64,000 bases of DNA from JAHFPN01 sp963765745 (lineage in GTDB: Bacteria; Pseudomonadota; Alphaproteobacteria; Rhizobiales; Xanthobacteraceae): positions 1 through 64,000 of the forward strand of contig CAVXXM010000003.1 in NCBI GenBank assembly GCA_963765745.1, written 5' to 3'. How positions within the stretch are numbered: the first letter of the stretch is position 1; every line of letters begins with the position of its first letter. The notes under the pieces are model-generated. The model was given only the letters and a program-made list of their open reading frames with translations, ran no database searches and was not told the origin of the DNA. Position numbers and translations under genes: made by a program. Below, in pieces: positions 43,752 through 53,593 of the stretch.

Positions 43752-44083
43752 GGCGAGGGAATCTGCAGGCCCTGGGGCGTGGTCTGCGACGGCAGGATCG
43801 TGGGCGACTGGGCCGCCGTCGTGGGTTGCGTGGCCGACGGCGGGCTGACGGTCACCGGCGGAGGCAGCGCCGGCAATTGCGAAGGCGCGAATTGCCCGGC
43901 GCGGCAGGCCGCGGCGCTTTCCTCGATGCGGATCCGCGCCGCTTGATAGGCGCTCGGCTCCATGCCGCCCGCGCGATAGCGGTTCTCGACGGCGATGCGC
44001 TGGCTCTCGACGATCGCGCCGCAATTGGTCTGGGCCGCGGCCGGCACGATCAGGAGCGCGAGAACGGCCAGCGCGCGAAACAT
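43742..44083 (-). CDS. Small secreted protein with Pro/Thr-rich tail
   Basis: A 113-residue protein from ATG 44083. It has a short signal peptide (FRALAVLALLIVPAAAQT). The mature N-terminal part has two cysteines (TNCGAIVESQR, AAACRAGQF) that could form a disulfide within a helical hairpin, and the last 45 residues are a disordered Pro/Ser/Thr tail (PPPVTVSPPSATQPTTAAQS). It lies 1 base after the lipoprotein gene, with which it likely forms an operon. Function unknown. Confidence 0.72.
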   Translation of the reverse strand: MFRALAVLALLIVPAAAQTNCGAIVESQRIAVENRYRAGGMEPSAYQAARIRIEESAAACRAGQFAPSQLPALPPPVTVSPPSATQPTTAAQSPTILPSQTTPQGLQIPSPYR

Positions 44084-44084
44084 C

Positions 44085-44393
44085 TCACCGATAGCCGTAG
44101 CGCGCCTTGACCGCGGCGAGATCGGCGAGCGCCGGGCCGACGCGGCCGGAAGCGCAATGCGAGCGGACGCCGAACAGATCGTTGGTGATGCGGCGGTGCA
44201 CGTCACGGTTCAGGTGTCCCGAGGTCACGTCGGCCTCGATCACATTCACATAGTCGCCGATCGGCTGGGCGCAAGCGGCCGGGCCCTTGACCGGCTCGAC
44301 CGTGGAAACCGGGGTCGGCACCGGGTCGGCGGTCGTGATGCAGCCGGCAAGCGCCAGGGTGCAGAACAAGATGGCGGGCAGGTGACGCGGCAT
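44085..44393 (-). CDS. Small lipoprotein
   Basis: A 102-residue protein from ATG 44393. The signal peptide ends with the lipobox LAGC at residues 15-18 (LFCTLALAGCITTADPVPT), so it should be a lipid-anchored envelope protein. Two more cysteines (AACAQPIG, SHCASGRVG) could pair. It lies 1 base upstream of the small secreted protein; both are cysteine-containing envelope proteins. Function unknown. Confidence 0.75.
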   Translation of the reverse strand: MPRHLPAILFCTLALAGCITTADPVPTPVSTVEPVKGPAACAQPIGDYVNVIEADVTSGHLNRDVHRRITNDLFGVRSHCASGRVGPALADLAAVKARYGYR

Positions 44394-44500
44394 CGAAAGC
44401 TCCGGGCGCGACTGATTTCGCTTCGACTCGAAGGGGCGGCAAATTGAACCGAATTGCCGGGACGGGCAAGCATTGGCTGTCGCATCGCGCAGGGAGCCGC

Positions 44501-44529
44501 TTGCGTCGCCCCCGTCACCTCGGTTAGAA
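44501..44529 (+). promoter_or_regulatory. Sigma-70-type promoter of leuA
   Basis: TTGCGT (44501-44506) and TTAGAA (44524-44529) have a 17-base spacer. The predicted start near 44536 lies 60 bases before the leader peptide. Confidence 0.55.
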
Positions 44530-44595
44530 GTCGGTCCGCCGCCGGAAACCGAAAATCAAGCTTTCGGGACGAGACTGGCGGCCTGAGAAGAGCCG

Positions 44596-44703
44596 ATGAC
44601 GCCGATGCCGAAGATCTGCACAGCCCGCGTCAACAGCCCGATCGCTCGCGCGATTGCGGGCTCGGCTCTCATTCTCGGACTCCTGCTCCTTCGCCGCCCC
44701 TGA
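44596..44703 (+). CDS. leu leader peptide (attenuator)
   Basis: A 35-residue frame from ATG 44596 to TGA 44701-44703, between the promoter and leuA. Near the end it reads Leu-Ile-Leu-Gly-Leu-Leu-Leu-Leu, six Leu codons in eight, exactly the regulatory amino acid of leuA. Competing inverted repeats follow: GGCGC/GCGCC (44714-44718 and 44721-44725), CCTGGG/CCCAGG (44724-44729 and 44755-44760) and GCGCTC/GAGCGC (44761-44766 and 44775-44780), the last directly before the leuA ribosome site. No strong T-run is seen, so control may act at translation rather than termination. Confidence 0.66.
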   Translation: MTPMPKICTARVNSPIARAIAGSALILGLLLLRRP

Positions 44704-44803
44704 GGGCCGGCCGGGCGCTTGCGCCTGGGCACTCAGGGGATCGCGAAAGCCAACCCCAGGGCGCTCAAGAAAAAGAGCGCGAGCGAGGAGAAGGATCAGT
44801 CCC

Positions 44804-46369
44804 ATGACCGATAAGACCAGCGAGCGCAGCGACAAGAATCGCGTGCTCATCTTCGACACCACGCTGCGCGACGGCGAGCAGTGTCCCGGCGCGTCCATGA
44901 CCTTCGAGGAGAAGATCGAGGTCGCCGAGCTGCTGGACGAAATGGGCGTCGACATCATCGAGGCCGGCTTCCCGATCGCCAGCCAAGGCGATTTCGAGTC
45001 GGTTTCCGAGGTCGCCAAGCGAGCCAAGAAGGCGGTCATCGCCGGCCTTGCGCGGGCGGCGATGAAGGATATCGACCGTTGCGCCGAAGCGGTGCGGCAC
45101 GCGCAGCGTCCGCGCATCCACACGTTCCTCTCGACCTCGCCGGTGCACATGAAGTGGAAGCTCCAGAAGGAGCCGCACGAGGTCTACGAGATGGTGATCC
45201 AGCAGGTCACCCGCGCGCGCAATCACGTGGCGGACGTCGAGTGGTCGTCGGAGGACGGCACGCGCACCGAGCACGACTTCCTCTGCCGCTGCGTCGAGGC
45301 CGCGATCAAGGCGGGCGCCACCACCATCAACATCCCGGACACCGTCGGCTATTCGACGCCGACCGAGTATGCGGCGCTGATCAAGATGGTGCGCGAGCGG
45401 GTGCCGAACTCCGACAAGGCGGTGTTCTCGGTGCATTGCCACGACGATCTCGGCATGGCGGTGGCGAATTCGCTCGCCGGCGTCGACGGCGGCGCGCGGC
45501 AGATCGAATGCACCATCAACGGCATCGGCGAGCGGGCGGGCAACGCCTCGCTCGAAGAAATCGTGATGGCGATGCGGGTCCGGAACGACGTGATGCCGTA
45601 CTGGACCGGTGTCGACGCCACGATGCTGATGCGCGCCTCCAAGCTCGTGTCGGCGGTGACCTCGTTCCCGGTGCAGTACAACAAGGCGATCGTCGGCCGG
45701 AACGCGTTCGCGCACGAGTCGGGCATCCACCAGGACGGCATGCTCAAGCACACCCAGACCTACGAGATCATGCGGCCGGAGGATGTCGGCGTGCGCGCGA
45801 CCTCGCTGGTCATGGGCAAGCATTCGGGCCGCCACGCGTTCCGCGAGAAGCTGAAGGAGCTCGGCTACGAGCTCGGCGACAATGCGCTGGAAGACGCCTT
45901 CCGGCGCTTCAAGGATCTCGCCGACAAGAAGAAGCACGTCTATGACGAGGATATCGTCGCGCTGGTGGACGACGAGATCGCGCAGAAGCACGACCGCATC
46001 AAGATCGTGTCGCTGACGGTGATCGCCGGCACGCAGGGACCGCAGTCGGCGACGCTCGTGCTCGACATCGACGGCGTGCACCGCACGACCCAGGCGACCG
46101 GCAACGGTCCGGTGGACGCGATCTTCAACGCGATCAAGCAGCTGGTGCCGCACACGGCGAAGCTCATGCTCTATCAAGTGCACGCGGTGACCGAGGGCAC
46201 CGACGCGCAGGCGGAAGTCTCCGTGCGGCTCGAGGAGGGCGGCAAGGAAGTCACCGCGCGCGGCGCCGATCCCGACACGCTGGTCGCCTCGGCCAAGGCC
46301 TATATCAACGCGCTCAACAAGCTCGCGTCGAAGCGCCAGTCGGTGAACCCGCAGACCGCGGTCGGCTGA
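44804..46369 (+). CDS. leuA: 2-Isopropylmalate synthase
   Basis: A 521-residue protein from ATG 44804, with GAGGAGAAGG at 44785-44794; the longer in-frame start at 44654 lies inside the leader peptide. The N-terminal TIM barrel has TTLRDGEQCPGASMTF and the metal/substrate signature VHCHDDLGMAVANSLAG, with INGIGERAGNASLEE following. The C-terminal allosteric domain (HDRIKIVSLTVIAGTQG) ends the protein and mediates leucine feedback. It condenses acetyl-CoA with 2-oxoisovalerate. The Leu-rich leader peptide upstream should make expression leucine-dependent. Confidence 0.97.
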   Translation: MTDKTSERSDKNRVLIFDTTLRDGEQCPGASMTFEEKIEVAELLDEMGVDIIEAGFPIASQGDFESVSEVAKRAKKAVIAGLARAAMKDIDRCAEAVRHAQRPRIHTFLSTSPVHMKWKLQKEPHEVYEMVIQQVTRARNHVADVEWSSEDGTRTEHDFLCRCVEAAIKAGATTINIPDTVGYSTPTEYAALIKMVRERVPNSDKAVFSVHCHDDLGMAVANSLAGVDGGARQIECTINGIGERAGNASLEEIVMAMRVRNDVMPYWTGVDATMLMRASKLVSAVTSFPVQYNKAIVGRNAFAHESGIHQDGMLKHTQTYEIMRPEDVGVRATSLVMGKHSGRHAFREKLKELGYELGDNALEDAFRRFKDLADKKKHVYDEDIVALVDDEIAQKHDRIKIVSLTVIAGTQGPQSATLVLDIDGVHRTTQATGNGPVDAIFNAIKQLVPHTAKLMLYQVHAVTEGTDAQAEVSVRLEEGGKEVTARGADPDTLVASAKAYINALNKLASKRQSVNPQTAVG

Positions 46370-46380
46370 GATTTTCGCTC

Positions 46381-46408
46381 GCCGCATGCGTCCTTCGACG
46401 CATGCGGC
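46381..46408 (+). terminator. Strong hairpin after leuA
   Basis: GCCGCATGCGTC (46381-46392) and GACGCATGCGGC (46397-46408) form a perfect 12-bp stem with loop CTTC, 11 bases after the leuA stop. No T-run follows, so it may protect the mRNA 3' end or act with Rho rather than be a classical intrinsic terminator. Confidence 0.62.
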
Positions 46409-46576
46409 GCTCTCCGGCGTTTACGACGAATGATCGCACCGCGGCTGACGTTACGTTGCGACATTAATCGTGACTTGATCTGCCCCGATCAGGACGCATT
46501 TTAACCTTGTTCGCGCGCCATCCCGTTCGTAAGCATTGGTAGGCCTTCAGAAAAAGAACCGAGCGGGGAATTCCAA

Positions 46577-47008
46577 ATGAAGAGAGTATTGCTCGCGAGC
46601 GCGCTCGCGCTGGCGTCGGTGAGTTTGTCGCCGGCGTTTGCGGATTCCCTCGGTACTGAAGTCGAAAAGGGCGCGCATCTGTCGGAGCGCGCGACCCTCG
46701 TCATCAGCGAAGCGCAGATTGCGCGGTTCAAGACGGCGCTGAAGTTGACGCCGGCCCAGGAGCAACTCTGGGCTCCCATCGAAGCGGAATTGCGCCAAAT
46801 CACCCGCACCGGTCAGCGCAGCGAGTCGGAGGGAATTGTTCAGCGGATCCGCAGCCGCTTCCGCACCATCGTTCTCGATGTCGCGGCGCTGAGGCGGCTA
46901 GGCGACGTCGCGCGGCCGTTGCTCATGAGTCTCGACGACGAGCAGAAGCAGAAGGCCCTGCAGATCGCCCGCACGATGGGAATGTCGAGCCTGGCTTCGG
47001 TCTTCTGA
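46577..47008 (+). CDS. Small periplasmic Spy/LTxxQ-like protein
   Basis: A 143-residue protein from ATG 46577 with a signal peptide (VLLASALALASVSLSPAFA, cleavage after AFA). The core has the LTPAQ motif in FKTALKLTPAQEQLWAPIEAE (near residues 55-75) and a second helix LLMSLDDEQKQKALQIARTMG, the same helical layout as the Spy-like protein at 21460 but without its disordered tail. It is likely an envelope chaperone or stress protein. It lies after leuA and is convergent with the TRAP genes. Confidence 0.72.
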   Translation: MKRVLLASALALASVSLSPAFADSLGTEVEKGAHLSERATLVISEAQIARFKTALKLTPAQEQLWAPIEAELRQITRTGQRSESEGIVQRIRSRFRTIVLDVAALRRLGDVARPLLMSLDDEQKQKALQIARTMGMSSLASVF

Positions 47009-47046
47009 TCCGGCCTCTTTACCGGGCCCTTGGGGGCCATCCGCCA

Positions 47047-49075
47047 TCATCCTTCGGAAGCCAGGTTGGCTGTCACGGCCTGGGTTGGCTCGCGCTCGTC
47101 GCCGACGGCGCGGGCGACGCCGGCCGTCTTGGGGCCGGCGATCTGCCGGTGGCGCCAGATGCCGATCAGGGTGGCTGGCAAGCACGACCGCGGCCGCCGC
47201 CATCGACCAGCGTCGTCCGGATGCAGCATGCAGACGAGGGAGAACAGCGCGAGCATCGAGCGCAGCAGAATGTCGCTCGCCGGGTTCGTCGACGAACCGT
47301 CCGAACATCGCGAAGGTGACGCCGCAGGTGCCGATCAGCACCAGCAGCGTGTCGCCACGATCTGCGGCCAGCCCGGATTCACCACCATGTCGGAGCGGGT
47401 GAAGATGGCGAAGGTCATCAGCGTGATCGGCAGGCAGATTTTCAGCGCCTCCCACATGGTGCGCATGAACGAGGCCTCCGCGATGCGCGCCGAGACCGCG
47501 GCGGTGAGCGAGGTCGGCGGCGACAGCTCGCCCCAGACCGACAGCAGGAAGACGAAGAAATGCGCGACCCAGGGATTGATGCCGAGCTCGCGCAGCGGCT
47601 GCACGATGACGACCGCGCCGATGATGTAGGTCGCCGTCGGCGGCAGGCCGGCGCCGACCAGCCAGCCGAAAATATAGGCCATCACGATCATGGCGATGAT
47701 GTTCCACGCGCCGAGATCGAGCAGCATCGCGCCCATGCGGTTGATGAAGCCGGTGACGGTGAACAGGCCGATCATGATGCCGAGCGTCGCCAGCAGCAGC
47801 GTCAGATAGGACGTCATGTCGGCGTGGGTCTCGATGGCGAGCCGGACGTTGCCGAGCAGCGTCTCCTTCGCGACCGCCGGATCCTTCAGCACGTATTTGA
47901 AATAGAGGAATGCCGCGAGCAGCAGCACGAACATGAAGATCGCGGTATAGAGCGCCGCGAGCAGCTCGCCCATGCCGACCCAGCCCATCAGGTAGATGAG
48001 GTAACAGCACGCGAGAGAAGAAGATCGACGGTCTTGATCTGCTCGTAGAGCGGCACCTTGCGGCGCCGTCGATCGCGTCGCGCGGCAGCAGCCGCACGCA
48101 CAGGAGATAGACCGCGAGCGCGAGCGAGACGTAATAGACGAACGGCGAGCGCAAAGCCGCGCACCACCACGTCCCAATAGGGCACGCCGAGGAATTCCGA
48201 CATCAGGAAGGCGCCGACCCCCATCATCGGCGGCATGATCAGGCCGCCCATCGATGCCGCGGTCTCCACCGCGGCGGCGAAGGCGCCGCGGCACGCCGTA
48301 GCGCTTCATCAGCGGGATGGTGATGCGTGCCGACCACCGACCGCGTTGGCCGAGCCGCAGCCGCTGATCATGCCGACCGACGAGCGAGCCGAGCACCGCG
48401 GTCTGCGGCACCATCTGCCGCGATTGCGGCCGGCGAGCCGCCGCATGACGTTGATCATCGCGCTCTGCGCGCCGAAGCCGTTGGCGACGCGCGGCCAGCA
48501 GCAGGAAGGCCGCGATCAGCGTCAGCGCGAGCTGGCCGTAGATGCCGTAGATGCCGGTCGAGAGCTCGACCGTGCTCGAGGTGACCACGCGATAGAAGGT
48601 CGTCCCCGGATGCCAGAAGAAATCGAGCGGGCTCAGATAGCCCCACAGCGTGTAGAAGACCATGACGACGTTGACCCAGAACAGGATCGGATGGGCGAGC
48701 CGCGACAGCTCCATCACCAGCAGGAACATCGAGCAGGCCGACGATGAAATCCTGCGTGCGTGTAGGAGCCCTGCCGGTAGATCGCGATCTCTTCGAATTC
48801 GCACTAGAAATAGACAGAAGGCGTAGACGCAGATGCCGATATAGAGCGCGACGATGACGTGGTTGGCGACGCGGCGGCAGCCATTTGTAGAGATAGTCCT
48901 GCTGGTACATGAACAGGATCTGCAGGATCAGCGCGATCGACAGCAGGCGCGCGACCAGTTCCTGCGGGCCGCCGGAGCCGGTGTAGAAGTACCAGATCAG
49001 CCAGACGAACTGGATCAGCGCGAAGACGAAGATCAGGTTCTTGAGATTGACGTGGCGCTTCAGCCGGTCACTCAT
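47047..49075 (-). CDS. TRAP transporter fused permease (TAXI type, 4TM+12TM), many frameshifts
   Basis: ATG 49075 starts the soluble leader and the 4TM part (LKNLIFVFALIQFVWLIWYF, LLSIALILQILFMYQQDYLY). Then, in shifting frames, come LAHPILFWVNVVMVFYTLWGY, the DctM-like segments EFLGVPYWDVVVRG, GELLAALYTAIFMFVLLLAAF, THADMTSYLTLLLATLGIMIGLF and LPPTATYIIGAVVIVQPL, and the end near 47047. The size, about 670 residues, fits fused TAXI-type TRAP permeases, sodium-coupled importers of organic anions. At least eight single-base breaks are present; the exact positions were not all resolved. The TAXI binding protein is next upstream. Confidence 0.76.
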
Positions 49076-49242
49076 CTGACGTCCCCATGTCGACGTCGGC
49101 TCATCGCCGGTTCGGCGCGCAGCGCGATCCGCGTTGCGCGCTGCCCGCTCGCAGCGACTGAGTCGTCCGCGCACGAATGCGCGAGGCGGGAGCCGCGCGC
49201 CGTGCGCGCAGGCTCCCGCCCCGGTCGATCTCGCTTACGCGA

Positions 49243-50297
49243 TCAGCTGCCGCTGCTCGCGATCTTCCACTTGTCGTTCCAGGCCTTGTGCTCTTTCAGG
49301 AACTTGGCGAGGCCCGGATGCACCGGGATGTCCGGATTGGCGTTGATGCCGCTGCACCTGCATGCCGACGAAGTCCTTCGCCATGCGGCGTGAAGCCCGG
49401 ATCGACTTGACGCAAGCTTGTCGCGGTTCTTGTAGAACGCGCTCAGCATCTTGTAGACGACGTCCTCCGGCATGTCGGCGCGCACGTTGTAGCCGAACAG
49501 GATCGGCACGCCCTGGATCGTCCTGCACGCCGACGTCCTTGCTGAACGCGTTCTTCGGATCGACGTCCACGATCGCGAGGCCCGCCGCCTTCAGCTTCGC
49601 GACCTCATCCGGGCACGGATTGATCACCTTCACGTCCATGCGGATCTCGGTCTCCTTCCAGTAGGGCGCGAGCGAGCGGCCGGCGGTCGTGTAGGCGACC
49701 GAGCCGACGATCGTGCCGGCCTGCAGCGCGTCGGCATTGCGACTTGGGGTCGATCTGGACGTGCTTGAACTCGTAGCCGAGCGCCTTGTAGATGCGCTGG
49801 AAGTTCAGCCAGTTCATGAAGCCGGCGGTGGTGAAGAACACCGGCTTGCCGCTGAAGTCGCTCCAGCACTTGATACTTGTCGGCGTCCTTGGCCGGGACG
49901 CGCCATGAACGATTCCATCGGATAGGCGTACCAGGTGTGCACCAGCTTCGGCCTTGGCGGGCTTGTAGTTCTTGAAGCCGCCTTCGCCGGCATAGAGCTG
50001 GGTCATGCCGATGTCGGCCGTGTAGCCGATCTCGCCGTTGCCATCCATCGCCGCCTTCATGGCGCCGGTGGTCGACGGATAGGGATTGACGGTGACGGTG
50101 TATTCGCCGCCGAGCGCCTCCTCGACGATCTTCACCATCGAGGCGGCGACCTTGTAGCCGTAGGAATCGACGCTGGACGTGGCCCAGCGGATCGACTTGC
50201 GCTCCTGCGCGCCGGCCGGCTGCGTCGCCGCGACGGCGAGCAGGGCGATTGCCGCCGCGCTCGTCGCCAACGCGTAACCCAATCGTTTCATTCTCAT
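49243..50297 (-). CDS. TAXI-family TRAP transporter solute-binding protein, several frameshifts
   Basis: ATG 50297 has GGAGGAATTC upstream. The product has a signal peptide (LGYALATSAAAIALLAVAAT, cleavage after AGAQ) and the TAXI features IRWATSSVDSYGYKVAASMV, IVEEALGGEYTVTVNPYPST, GNGEIGYTADIGMTQLY and WSDFSGKPVFFTTAGF, ending NANPDIPVHPGLAKFL. It binds the substrate in the periplasm and passes it to the fused permease coded 167 bases downstream. Frames shift repeatedly (about 49900, 49740, 49640, 49525, 49400 and 49355). Substrate unknown. Confidence 0.78.
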
Positions 50298-50758
50298 CAG
50301 AATTCCTCCATCAAGAGCATGAGTTGGAGCCGGATGCGTTTGCGCGAGCCTGCTCGCAGGCGCGCCGGAACCCGTCGCCATCGTTCGCCGCGGCGCGTGG
50401 TTCACTTTCTTGTTCGATCCCGCCGGATTTGTGCCGTCCGGGACCGCGAGAACGCACGATTTCACCGGCTTTGCTTGGGCTCATTTGACCCACAACGGGA
50501 GTGCCCGTCAACCAGCCGTGCGGGAATTCGCCGGCAATTGAACGATTTGCGGCGAAAGAGGGGAATTGCACGTCGTGCGCGGATCGGCGGCCAAGATTTG
50601 CCGCGATGCCATATAACAACTCGCGCGAGTCGCGCGGCCATTGATCCAGGCGGCCGGCCAATTCGCCGACTGAACGGCGTTTGTAGTCGGGCCCGGCCGG
50701 AGGCACACTCGCCTCCGGCCGGGTTCGCCGTCCGGGGGCGGACGCGGGGGAGGGGGAA
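50298..50758. other. Divergent promoter region between TAXI-TRAP and TTT genes
   Basis: These 461 bases lie between the minus-strand TAXI gene and the plus-strand tctB gene. I see no coding gene, no clear sigma-70 pair and no RNA family. The frames that cross it are GC-rich shadows. It must carry promoters for both transport units. Confidence 0.5.
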
Positions 50759-51223
50759 ATGCCGGCGTTCATCAAGAGCCCGAAGGATTTTTTCGCCGGG
50801 CTCATGTTCCTGGCGATCGCCGCCGTGTTCGCCTACGGCGTGCGCGAGCTTCCGATCGGCACCGCCTTCCGCATGGGCCCGGGCTATTTTCCGCTCGTGC
50901 TCGTGCTGCTGCTTGCGGTGTTCGGGCTGATCATCCTGATCGGCGGCATCCGCGTGCCGGGCGATCCGATCGGGGCGATCCCGTGGCGCGGCATCGCGCT
51001 CATCACGCTGCCGGTGATTTTCTTCGGCGCGACGCTGAAGGGCCTGGGTCTGATTCCCGCGCTTTCGATCACGGTGTTCACCACGAGTCTCGCAAGCCGG
51101 CTTTGGGACTTGAAGACCTCGATCGCGATAACCGCCGTCCTCGTCGTGTTCAGCTGGCTGGTTTTCGTGCGCGGCCTCGGCTTGCCGCTTTCGCTCTACG
51201 GCCCCTGGGTCGGAGGCTATTGA
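50759..51223 (+). CDS. tctB: TTT transporter small membrane subunit TctB (first cluster)
   Basis: A 154-residue protein from ATG 50759 with a GGGGGAGGGG ribosome site. It starts FIKSPKDFFAGLMFLAIAAVFAYG and contains the TctB pattern LPIGTAFRMGPGYFPLVLVLLL, with four transmembrane helices. TctB is the small membrane part of tripartite tricarboxylate transporters. tctA follows 6 bases later. No binding-protein gene belongs to this pair. Confidence 0.92.
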   Translation: MPAFIKSPKDFFAGLMFLAIAAVFAYGVRELPIGTAFRMGPGYFPLVLVLLLAVFGLIILIGGIRVPGDPIGAIPWRGIALITLPVIFFGATLKGLGLIPALSITVFTTSLASRLWDLKTSIAITAVLVVFSWLVFVRGLGLPLSLYGPWVGGY

Positions 51224-51229
51224 GCGACG

Positions 51230-52750
51230 ATGGAATTCTTCTCCGCGCTCTCGACCAATCTCGCCTTCGGCTTCGACCAGGCGCTCACGGGGTCGAACCT
51301 TTTCTATTGTTTCATCGGCGTGCTGCTCGGCACCGCGATCGGCGTGTTGCCGGGGCTGGGACCGGTCGCGACCATCGCGATGCTGCTGCCGATCACCTTC
51401 GGCCTGCCGCCGGTCTCGGCGCTGATCATGCTCGCGGGCATTTATTACGGCGCGCAGTACGGCGGCTCCACGACCGCGATCCTGATCAATCTGCCAGGTG
51501 AATCCAGCTCGGTGGTCACCGCCATCGACGGCTATCAGCTTGCCAAGCAGGGCAAGGCGGGCCAGGCGCTGTTCACGGCCGCGGTCGGCTCCTTCTTCGC
51601 CGGCACCGTCGCCACCTTCCTGATCGCGGGCTTCGCGCCGCCGCTCGCGGAGGTCGCGCTCAAATTCGGGCCGGCGGAATATTTCGCGCTCATGGTGCTG
51701 GGGCTCGCGGCCTCGGTCGCGCTGGCGCACGGCTCGCTGATCAAGGCGCTGGCGATGGTGATCCTCGGGCTGCTGCTCGGCACCATCGGGCAGGATCTCT
51801 ATACCGGCACGCCGCGCTTCACCTTCGGCTATTCGGAATTCGCCGACGGCCTCGATTTCGTCGCGCTGGCCATGGGCGTATTCGGGCTCGGCGAAATCAT
51901 CCGCAATCTCGAGGACGAGCGGAAGCGCAACATCATCGTCTCGCGCGTGCGCGACATGATCCCGACCAAGGCCGAGATCAAGGCGATCATCGGGCCGATC
52001 CTGCGCGGCACGGCGCTCGGCTCGTTGCTCGGCATCCTGCCGGGCGGCGGTGCGCTGCTCGCTTCGTTCGGCGCCTATACGCTGGAGAAGCGGGTCTCCA
52101 AGAACCGCGCGAACTTCGGCAAGGGTGCGATCGAAGGCGTCGCGGCGCCGGAGGCGGCCAACAATGCCGGCGCGCAGACTTCGTTCATTCCGATGCTCAC
52201 GCTCGGCATCCCGTCGAACCCGGTGATGGCGCTGATGATCGGCGCCATGATCATCCAGGGCATCGTGCCGGGGCCGAACGTCATCACCGAAAAGCGGGAG
52301 CTGTTCTGGGGCATCGTCGCTTCGATGTGGATCGGCAACTTCATGCTGCTGGTGCTCAATCTGCCGCTGATCGGCATGTGGGTGAAGCTGCTGACCGTGC
52401 CCTATCGCATGCTGTTCCCGGCGATCATGGCGGTCTGCTGCATCGGCGTGTACAGCGTGAGCAACAACCCGGTCGACGTCTATGCCATGGCGATCTTCGG
52501 GGTGATCGGCTACGCCTTCATCAAGCTCGATTGCGAACCGGCGCCGCTGCTCCTGGGTTTCGTCATCGGCCGGTTGCTCGAGGAGTATCTGCGTCGCGCG
52601 ATGCTGCTCTCCCGCGGCGACCCGTTCGTGTTCTTCCAGCGGCCGATCAGCGCGGTGCTTCTCATCCTCGCGATCATCGCGCTGGTGATCGTGCTCATCC
52701 CGTCGGTGAGCAAGAAGCGTGCGGTCGTGTTCCGCGAAGAAGACAATTAG
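51230..52750 (+). CDS. tctA: TTT transporter large membrane subunit TctA (first cluster)
   Basis: A 506-residue protein from ATG 51230 with about 12 transmembrane segments. It has the TctA signatures GVLPGLGPVATIAMLLPITFGL (near residues 37-58), GIYYGAQYGGSTTAILINLPGE, ILPGGGALLASFGAYTLEK and EAANNAGAQTSFIPMLTLGIPSN. It is the cation-coupled pore for citrate-type solutes taken from a periplasmic TctC protein. The nearest tctC genes are in the second cluster, 2.4 kb away beyond the tRNA. Confidence 0.95.
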   Translation: MEFFSALSTNLAFGFDQALTGSNLFYCFIGVLLGTAIGVLPGLGPVATIAMLLPITFGLPPVSALIMLAGIYYGAQYGGSTTAILINLPGESSSVVTAIDGYQLAKQGKAGQALFTAAVGSFFAGTVATFLIAGFAPPLAEVALKFGPAEYFALMVLGLAASVALAHGSLIKALAMVILGLLLGTIGQDLYTGTPRFTFGYSEFADGLDFVALAMGVFGLGEIIRNLEDERKRNIIVSRVRDMIPTKAEIKAIIGPILRGTALGSLLGILPGGGALLASFGAYTLEKRVSKNRANFGKGAIEGVAAPEAANNAGAQTSFIPMLTLGIPSNPVMALMIGAMIIQGIVPGPNVITEKRELFWGIVASMWIGNFMLLVLNLPLIGMWVKLLTVPYRMLFPAIMAVCCIGVYSVSNNPVDVYAMAIFGVIGYAFIKLDCEPAPLLLGFVIGRLLEEYLRRAMLLSRGDPFVFFQRPISAVLLILAIIALVIVLIPSVSKKRAVVFREEDN

Positions 52751-52838
52751 GCGCCGGTAGCCCTATCGCTGGACAGTGGGAAGGCGAGTTGCTAGATCGG
52801 CCCGTCCTGCGCGCCGGATCGGCGCGGGGTATCTCGGC

Positions 52839-52914
<76 letters not shown>

Positions 52915-53133
52915 TTTTCTTTCGTCGAAATCGCCGGTCGTGCTGCGAAGTCGCTGCCAGGATTGCCGCGGGTGTGAGCCATGCAATGTGCTCATTCCCG
53001 GCCGCACGGTTCGCAGTGGTGCCCTGCCCATCGTGCCCATCGGCCCGGTAATACCAACAATGGCCGGCCGTGCCTTGCCAGCCGCGACCGGGTAAGGCGA
53101 CACTGCCGCGCGGCGCGAGCCGTGTGACGGGGG

Positions 53134-53592
53134 ATGGTCCGAATGTTTCGCGTGAAGAGCCCGCAGGATTTCGGGGCGGCTATCGTCTTCATGCTGATCG
53201 GTCTGGCCGGAATTTATTTCGGCAAGGATCTCACGTTCGGCTCCGCCTCGCGCATGGGGCCGGGATACTTTCCGACGATCATCAGCTTTCTGATCCTCGC
53301 GCTCGGCGTCGTCATCGGCTTGCGCTCGATCGCGGTCGAAGGGCCGCCCATCGAGGCGCTGCAGTTCCGTCCGCTGATTTTCGTCATCGGATCGATCCTT
53401 ATCTTCGGCATCCTGATCGACCGTGTCGGGCTCGCGATCTCGGCGGTCACGTTGACGCTAGTCGCCGGTTTTGCGCGCCGCAGCGTGAACTTGAAAGAGA
53501 ACTTTGCGCTCGGCGCGGGCTTGGCGATCTTCACCATCGTCGTCTTCGTCTATGCGCTCGGCCAACCGCTCCCGGCGTGGTGGGGCCGCTGA
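53134..53592 (+). CDS. tctB: TTT transporter small membrane subunit TctB (second cluster)
   Basis: A 152-residue protein from ATG 53134 (an in-frame ATG at 53143 is possible). After FRVKSPQDFGAAIVFMLIGL it has the TctB pattern FGSASRMGPGYFPTIISFLIL and four transmembrane helices. It is a paralogue of the first TctB. tctA starts 1 base after its stop, indicating coupled translation. Confidence 0.9.
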   Translation: MVRMFRVKSPQDFGAAIVFMLIGLAGIYFGKDLTFGSASRMGPGYFPTIISFLILALGVVIGLRSIAVEGPPIEALQFRPLIFVIGSILIFGILIDRVGLAISAVTLTLVAGFARRSVNLKENFALGAGLAIFTIVVFVYALGQPLPAWWGR

Positions 53593-53593
53593 G

